From assembly GCA_900547035.1 (NCBI GenBank), contig URFM01000043.1, forward strand, positions 1 through 31,541: a stretch of DNA of 31,541 nucleotides, given 5' to 3'. The stretch comes from an uncultured Clostridium sp. Its GTDB lineage: Bacteria > Bacillota > Clostridia > Lachnospirales > Lachnospiraceae. Numbering within the stretch: the stretch's first letter is position 1; every line of letters starts with the position of its first letter. This document shows, one piece after another, positions 31,512 through 31,541 of this stretch. A model generated the notes under the pieces. The model was not told the origin of the DNA. It saw only the letters and a program-made list of their open reading frames with translations, and ran no database searches. A program made the translations under genes and the position numbers.

Positions 31512-31541
31512 GTGGGGAAGGAAGAGCCTGCATATATTGCA
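31512..31541 (+). CDS. Start of a gene, probably a Y-family DNA polymerase, cut by window edge
   Basis: A GTG at 31512 preceded by GGAGG with a 7-base gap opens a frame that runs to the end (ten codons, VGKEEPAYIA). Clostridial UmuC/DinB-type polymerases often start with a short charged stretch before IDLKSFYASVE, and the LexA box upstream fits such an SOS polymerase. Only ten residues are visible, so the identity is an inference from regulation and a short N-terminal match. An in-frame ATG at 31494 is a less likely start because it lies before the ribosome binding site. Confidence 0.5.
   Translation, partial: MGKEEPAYIA

Overview
The window looks like chromosomal DNA from a Gram-positive, low-to-mid-GC Clostridia species, most likely a Lachnospiraceae-type gut anaerobe. 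This is inferred from strong AGGAGG-type ribosome binding sites, consensus sigma-A promoters, glucose-family PTS permeases with fused IIA domains, YfcC-type carriers, an LTA-synthase-like sulfatase, a clostridial-type divergent Lon and a remnant of a PF09820-type AAA-ATPase. No tRNA, rRNA, CRISPR array, insertion sequence or phage gene was seen.

Layout. (1) 1-5606: maltose locus. A PTS permease (domain order IIA-IIC-IIB), a MapP-like maltose-6'-phosphate phosphatase and 4-alpha-glucanotransferase MalQ (cut by the window edge) form a minus-strand operon. It is divergent from a LacI-family repressor, and a LacI-type operator sits at the operon's start point. (2) 5610-9803: an LTA-synthase-family membrane sulfatase, a small four-helix membrane protein and an OmpR/HisKA two-component pair. 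(3) 9919-13767: trehalose operon. A PTS permease (order IIB-IIC-IIA) and phosphotrehalase are driven by one promoter bracketed by two identical palindromic operators; no TreR is in the window. (4) 13773-22549: two modules that each pair a YfcC-family carrier with an amide-bond hydrolase (an isoaspartyl-dipeptidase-like enzyme and an M20 amidohydrolase). The second lies just downstream of a LysR regulator. Between the modules are a MATE exporter and a fragment of an AAA-ATPase gene. (5) 22672-24632: a lon gene that lacks the whole AAA+ core and also has an in-frame UAG just before the protease domain. (6) 24654-26976: a MATE exporter and MerR regulator operon with a 19-bp-spacer MerR-type promoter. 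(7) 27055-31541: sbcD-sbcC, then a promoter with a LexA (SOS) box and the first ten codons of what is probably a Y-family DNA polymerase.

How the genes work together. Sections 1 and 3 import and phosphorylate disaccharides, then split them in the cytoplasm. Section 4 probably imports small peptides or acylated amino acids and hydrolyses them inside the cell. The MATE/MerR unit is a self-inducing efflux switch. The right end is DNA repair. The most unusual object is the ATPase-less Lon, which is either a decaying gene or a reduced Lon-like protein.
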